A stretch of 64,000 bases of DNA, from positions 27,655,866 to 27,719,865 of the forward strand of contig CM035227.1 in assembly GCA_020226215.1 (NCBI GenBank), written 5' to 3'. Shown piece by piece: positions 59,636 through 64,000 of this stretch; position 1 is the first letter of the stretch, and every line of letters begins with the position of its first letter. This DNA is from Sindora glabra (lineage: Eukaryota; Streptophyta; Magnoliopsida; Fabales; Fabaceae). The position numbers and the translations under genes were made by a program. The notes below the pieces were generated by a model. That model was not told the origin of the DNA. It did no database searches and saw only the letters and a list, made by a program, of their open reading frames with translations.

Positions 59636-61020
59636 ATGGTAGGAAAGGAAGTGATGAAAGAAGAAGTTGTTTTGTTAAATAAGAGTACAAAAAATGTCAA
59701 AAGTAATGGCTATGATTTTGATGCTAGGGTAAAAGGGAGATACATCTCAAGGAAAGGGAAGGATGGACATTAAGTAGTTAATTAATGTATTATTGATGAA
59801 GTCTTATGAAGTATGTTTGATTGGAAGTAGATAAGATGGAAGGCATAAACAATGAAGAATAGGTAGTGGAACTACAATTGATTAGGAAATAGTGGTCAGA
59901 TAAGAAATTTAATGACTTTAATGGCATTGAGATTATTAAAGAAAAGAATAAAAGGTAATCCATGTTTGACTTTCTTAATTTTTAAAAAGGAAGAGGAACA
60001 TTTGCATAAACTATGATCTAAACTTTGATTATGAAATTGTTAGGGAAGAAAATTAGCTTTAAAGTGTGTTTATCAATTATAAGCCAAAAATGGTCTTCTG
60101 GACATTATTGACTTAACAAACAATTTCTCGTTAGTGAAATTTAATGTGTACTCAAATAATGAGTTTGCTTCTATAGAAAGGCCTTAGATTATTTATGATC
60201 ATTACCTGATTTTATGGCAATAAGATCTTGAATTTGATTTGAAGGAAGTTGATATAGAGAAAATAAGAATTCCTAGCCTTTTAATTAAGTTGTATAATTA
60301 GAAATTTTTAACTTTTTTAAGGAATAAGGTAGATAAAACCTTAAAAGTGATATGATAACTATTATATAAGTATGTGGCAAACACATAAGAATTTATGTTG
60401 AAGTTAATTTAAAAAGTAGTTACTTGTAGAACTTTTTATTAAAAGAATGAATTATTATATCATATATGAGAGTATTCATATGATTTGTTTTCATCGTGGA
60501 ACTTATGGTCATTATGAAGATAGTTCTCCCTTTAAGCTTCAAATTAATGAGAATGTTGAAAAAAAAAGAATGGATAAAGAGATAATAATGATGGATAAAT
60601 GAAGGAATAAAATAGGTTATAATGCTTTTGAGGGAGTGGATGTTAACATAAAAAAGATGTCGGGTTTGCAAAGTTAGGACTTCTTCGGGCAGTGGCTCTA
60701 GCCTAGCTTAAAGAAAGGGGAGGATAAAAAAGTCAAGTTCTTATTTTAATGTGTTGAATGATGATGGCTTGGATAATAAGGAGTTGGTAGAGACTAATAG
60801 GGTGAAGGTTGGAGATAATATTAGGTCTAACATATAAAAAATGACTTACATGGTATGGAATGATATAAAAATAAGAGTTGCTACTAAAAGGCCACAGAAA
60901 AAGGGGATGGATAAAGAGCATGAAGGTTAGTAAGTAGATAACCTGATTAAGTCAGAATAGACAAAGAAGGAAAATATGAATGTTAATAATAATGTTACTG
61001 CACAAAAAGTGGAGTCTTAT
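59636..61020 (+). pseudogene. LINE ORF1 (DUF4283-type with zinc knuckle), broken
   Basis: ATG at 59,636. Readings in order: LLGKKISFKVC (about 60,036), then DLTNNFSLVKFNVYSNNEFASIERP (60,112-60,186) and IIYDHYLI, then DLEFDLKEVDIEKIRIPSLLIKLYN (60,229-60,300) and LTFLRNKVDKTLKV, which together form the usual DUF4283 region of plant L1 ORF1. Near 60,470 the reading MICFHRGTYGHYEDSSPFK is the CCHC knuckle with two Cys replaced (by Arg and Ser). The downstream part is Lys-rich and interrupted by the solo LTR. Confidence 0.8.
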
Positions 61021-61024
61021 TAAG

Positions 61025-62702
61025 TGTTGGTGTGTGTTCTAGGAACCAATCATATAAATGATTGATATAATACATAATGTATTATGTTTTATTTTAGGTA
61101 ATTTAATTATTATATTTTATTTTTATAATTTTATTATTATTATGCGCAATTTATAACTTAATATAATAATTATCTTTGGAATAGTTTCGCTATTCTTAAA
61201 ATGCTCCTAGTCAAGTATTATTACGAAAAGGATAATGATAATACATCGAGACTAACATGTATAGTGACTGATGATTACAAATCATGAATATGTGATATCA
61301 AGTCAATATATGAGTACATTGTTAGTGAACAATGTACTAGGACTGACCTATTATGAGAATATTGCATGGATAGACGTGTCATAAGTTATTCTCATATGAT
61401 CACAAATACACATAAACTTTTAACCTGAAGTCACTACAGTTCCCTATATGAGGAATTATTCACTTTAATATTGTCCTATGTCACCTTTAATCAAGATGAC
61501 AAATAGGGCATTGATTGGGTGTGTCATAAATCGTGCAAAGGGAAGTGAGTGATGTAGATGAAATTTTGTTACTCTTATATAAAAGAGAAATATCCTTGGG
61601 CCCCTTGATTGAGTGAAACTTAGAAATACATGGCCATGCTCAATTGGATTAATATGTGATATTAATCATTTATTTTAAGTTTAATCAGTATCAAGAAATA
61701 TAAATTGAACATCGACGAGGATGACACATTTCATACCTCAAGTTCAATTTGAATATTATTACAAAAGGGTTATGATGCAAAATGTTAATCATGTATTAGG
61801 TGGATGTCGAATCACAGACATTCTTACTACTTGAGTGACCGTGATGTATTGCTAGATACCGCTCACTGTCTATGACTCAATAATAAGTCATTGTCAACGT
61901 AATAAGAACCTACAGGGTCACACAAAAGGAGTAGGAATAAAATAATAATTAATTAAACTTTAATTATATTAATATCTAATTAATTGGACTTATTTTCGTG
62001 CATATATATGTTATTATTAAGAATAATAATGTGTTATTCACGTAATATATATATATCTATATATATAATATTATGTGATATTATTTGATATTAAAGTAAT
62101 ATCAAATAATTACGTTATCAGATATTAGATAAATATATTATGAGATAATATTATTTTGATATTTGATAACAATATGCAATTATCTAATATTAAGATGTTT
62201 ATATTATGAGATAATATTATTTAATATTAGATAATTAATAGATAAGTCCTATTTCTCCTTATTATCTCTAGGATAAGTATAAAATGAGTTGTTAAGTGTG
62301 ATTAAGATTTTGGAAGTATTATCCTAGTAGGACTAGGATTGTGGCTTGCCTAAGTTCTATAAAAAGGGGCTTTAGAGCAGCACATTAGGCACACGCTCAT
62401 AGGCTTCATAAAATCCTAAATCACTCAGAAAATATCGAATCCTAAATCCTAGAGAGAGAAACGCATCCTAGTAGATTCGTGGAGGGCGAGAGGTCGTTGT
62501 TCACTTCGTGTGGATACCGTAGAGACACTGTATATTCTGGCCGGCGTTTGATTCATCCGCTCTCAAGTTTTGATCGGTAGAAACACAAGTGCCCAATAGG
62601 TAAAATCCTAATCATTGATTTATACTTTTTGCATGGATCCTAAGTAGAATTTGGATCAAAATTTTAAAATTTCACTACATATAATAATCCGAATTCCCAA
62701 CA
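61025..62702 (+). mobile_element. Solo LTR, family copy 2 (with perfect 5-bp TSD)
   Basis: Bounded by TGTTGGTGTGTGTTCTAGG at the left and GAATTCCCAACA at the right, with TTAAG duplicated at 61,020-61,024 and 62,703-62,707. A TATA box, TATAAAAA at 62,358-62,365, and the leader GGGGCTTTAGAGCAGC follow in this strand, so the transcription direction is plus. It is the inverse of copy 1 at 2397-4070. Internal AT-rich zones are shared (GATAATATTATTT repeats near 62,150-62,240), while the (AT)n tract is shorter here. Confidence 0.92.
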
Positions 62703-62707
62703 TTAAG

Positions 62708-64000
62708 AACCTAGTTTACAAGAATATTTTCAAACAACATTAAATCCAATTTATATGTCTTAAGTTTTACTTATACTCAAAACACCAGACCATATGAATT
62801 TACCTAAGCATTCTCTTATGATTCAAGAAATCCATTAGGAAATAGTGATAGATATGAACATGGACATGGACCTAAAGCCTTTTAATGATGGAGATGGCAC
62901 ATTGGGACAATATGATAATAAAAGTAGTAGCAAAGATGAGTGCAATATAACTGCACAAGGAGCCTATGATTTAAAGTTGAAAAGCATGAAATTTTAGGGT
63001 AATGACCCCTTTTTTTATCATTATTATATGATGATGAATAAAATATTTTTTAAAAAATTGTCGTAGAGTTGGACATATTGACTTTGCATCCTATGTTAAA
63101 ATGATATCAAGAGGTATTGTTTTTAATCTTTTAGTGGTTATGGAGATAAGAATTTATGTAAGTAGAGGTGCAAAAATTTTAAAATTAGTGAGTTTTGATA
63201 ATTAGTGTTTAATTTCAAGTAATAACTATTTAAAAGGTATTTGGTAAGGATAGAAAAGATGGCAAGTTTAGATTGAAGTCATAATGGAAAATTTCCAATT
63301 TGTTTAAGTGAATTTTTTTCCAAAAAGGTGAATTGCATTATTTTTTTATAGTGGTGTATGCTAATCCAAATGGTGATTTAAAAGTAGATTTGTGGAAAAA
63401 TTCAAAAAAGATTACTGGTCATATGGAGAATGCTTAGTTAGTGTTGATGATTTTAATGATATTTGGGATTCATGTAAAAAGAAAGGTGGTGTACCATTTA
63501 ATTGGCAAAAGGATCTAATAATTAATGATTGCAATTTATTGAAGATTATTTCACAATAAGGTAGGTTTATATGGAAGGGTCTGATGAAAAGAAATTATGA
63601 TCCTTTATTTAAAAAGCTTGATTATGCATTGTTTAATGTAAAGTGGAGAAATAGATTTCTTGAGACTTATACTAAAATTTTACCTCATATTTTTTTTGGA
63701 TCACCATTTAGTTATGATTAATATTTTTAAGAGACTAGTTGAGATGACAATTTTTTTTAGGTTTAAAGTTATTTATCTAAAATATGAGAACTTTCATACT
63801 TTTTTAGAGGATAATTAGAGAACAGATGTGGATATAAACAAAGCTTTATAGGTTTTAACTCCCATTCTAGGTGATTAGAACAAGATTATATTTGGAAACA
63901 TTAAAACAAGAAAGAAAGAATTATACAAATGGTTCTTAAAAAAGGGAGAAATTGTTATCTTTCGTATTTGGAAAATGACCTCCAAAAAGAATTATCCAAA
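62708..64000 (+). pseudogene. LINE ORF1 tail and ORF2 endonuclease start, broken, partial
   Basis: In the plus strand VVYANPNGDLKVDLW (from about 63,352) opens the second half of an apurinic-endonuclease domain. It is followed by DDFNDIWDSCKKKGGVPFNW (63,449-63,508), NDCNLLKIISQ and GRFIWKGL, then KLDYALFNVKWRNRFLETY (63,618-63,674) and ILPHI...GSPFSYD, where the family has a catalytic Asp-His pair (SDHHP) now read as SPFSY. Stops are frequent. The reverse transcriptase is outside the window. Confidence 0.82.

Larger units (their letters stand above)
59600..64000 (+). mobile_element. L1-type LINE, decayed, split by a solo LTR, runs off the window
   Basis: ORF1 (from 59,636) and the endonuclease start of ORF2 (63,340-63,720) are recognisable in order on the plus strand. 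The solo LTR at 61,025-62,702 interrupts it, with TTAAG duplicated on both sides. The reverse transcriptase would lie beyond 64,000. Many stops show that it is inactive. The exact 5' end is not determined. Confidence 0.82.

Overview
This window looks like nuclear DNA of a eudicot plant. It is strongly AT-rich and gene-poor, and is filled with decayed plant transposable elements: hAT, Mutator-like, Ty1-copia, L1-type LINE, tRNA-derived SINE, MITEs and solo LTRs. Only one gene looks intact and host-like, an intronless 218-residue serine-rich protein of the plant family marked by a C-x-C-S-P-x-x-H-P-G-S-F-x-C-S-L-H-K block. I cannot name the species from sequence alone.

Layout. 1-1.5 kb: AT-rich intergenic DNA. 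1.5-8.4 kb: a decayed RICESLEEPER-type hAT transposon (+ strand) whose 5' intron holds a 1.67-kb solo LTR with a perfect 5-bp target duplication (GATTT). 8.4-22.5 kb: intergenic DNA with an (AT)n tract, a MITE family whose parts are locally duplicated (12.2-14.2 and 19.5-20.2 kb), a tRNA-derived SINE (17.1 kb) and AT-rich foldbacks. 22.6-24.5 kb: the serine-rich gene with promoter, 3' region and a candidate downstream intron. 24.5-34.2 kb: intergenic DNA with three sets of tandemly duplicated noncoding units (about 493, 460 and 251 bp), two MITEs and a GC-rich hairpin.

34,264-45,251 is the most interesting object: a complete-looking 11-kb Mutator-like element (MULE) with matched ends and a perfect 9-bp target duplication (CTTCTAATT). 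On its minus strand it carries a mudrA-type transposase followed by a second gene encoding a plant mobile domain (PMD, MAIN/MAIL1-like) protein. Both genes are broken by a few stops and frameshifts, but their splice sites and domains remain readable. The subterminal regions are arrays of GGCGCC-9 bp-GGCGCC hairpins, repeated at a 33-bp period in the right end, and a second 695-bp foldback MULE with the same hairpins is nested near the left end. A TATA box beside the right-end array and a likely 2.5-kb 5'-UTR intron suggest the element drives its own transcription from that end.

45.3-51.0 kb: AT-rich DNA with a compound microsatellite and a hAT-like MITE. 51.0-57.1 kb: a decayed Ty1-copia element (+ strand) in the order gag, integrase, reverse transcriptase, RNase H, with an LTR remnant, a candidate primer-binding site and a 3' LTR. 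57.1-59.6 kb: a SINE-like segment and a MITE. 59.6-64.0 kb: a decayed L1-type LINE (+ strand) with ORF1 and the start of the ORF2 endonuclease, split at 61,025-62,702 by a second solo LTR of the family seen at 2.4 kb, in opposite orientation and with its own perfect target duplication (TTAAG). The LINE runs off the window.
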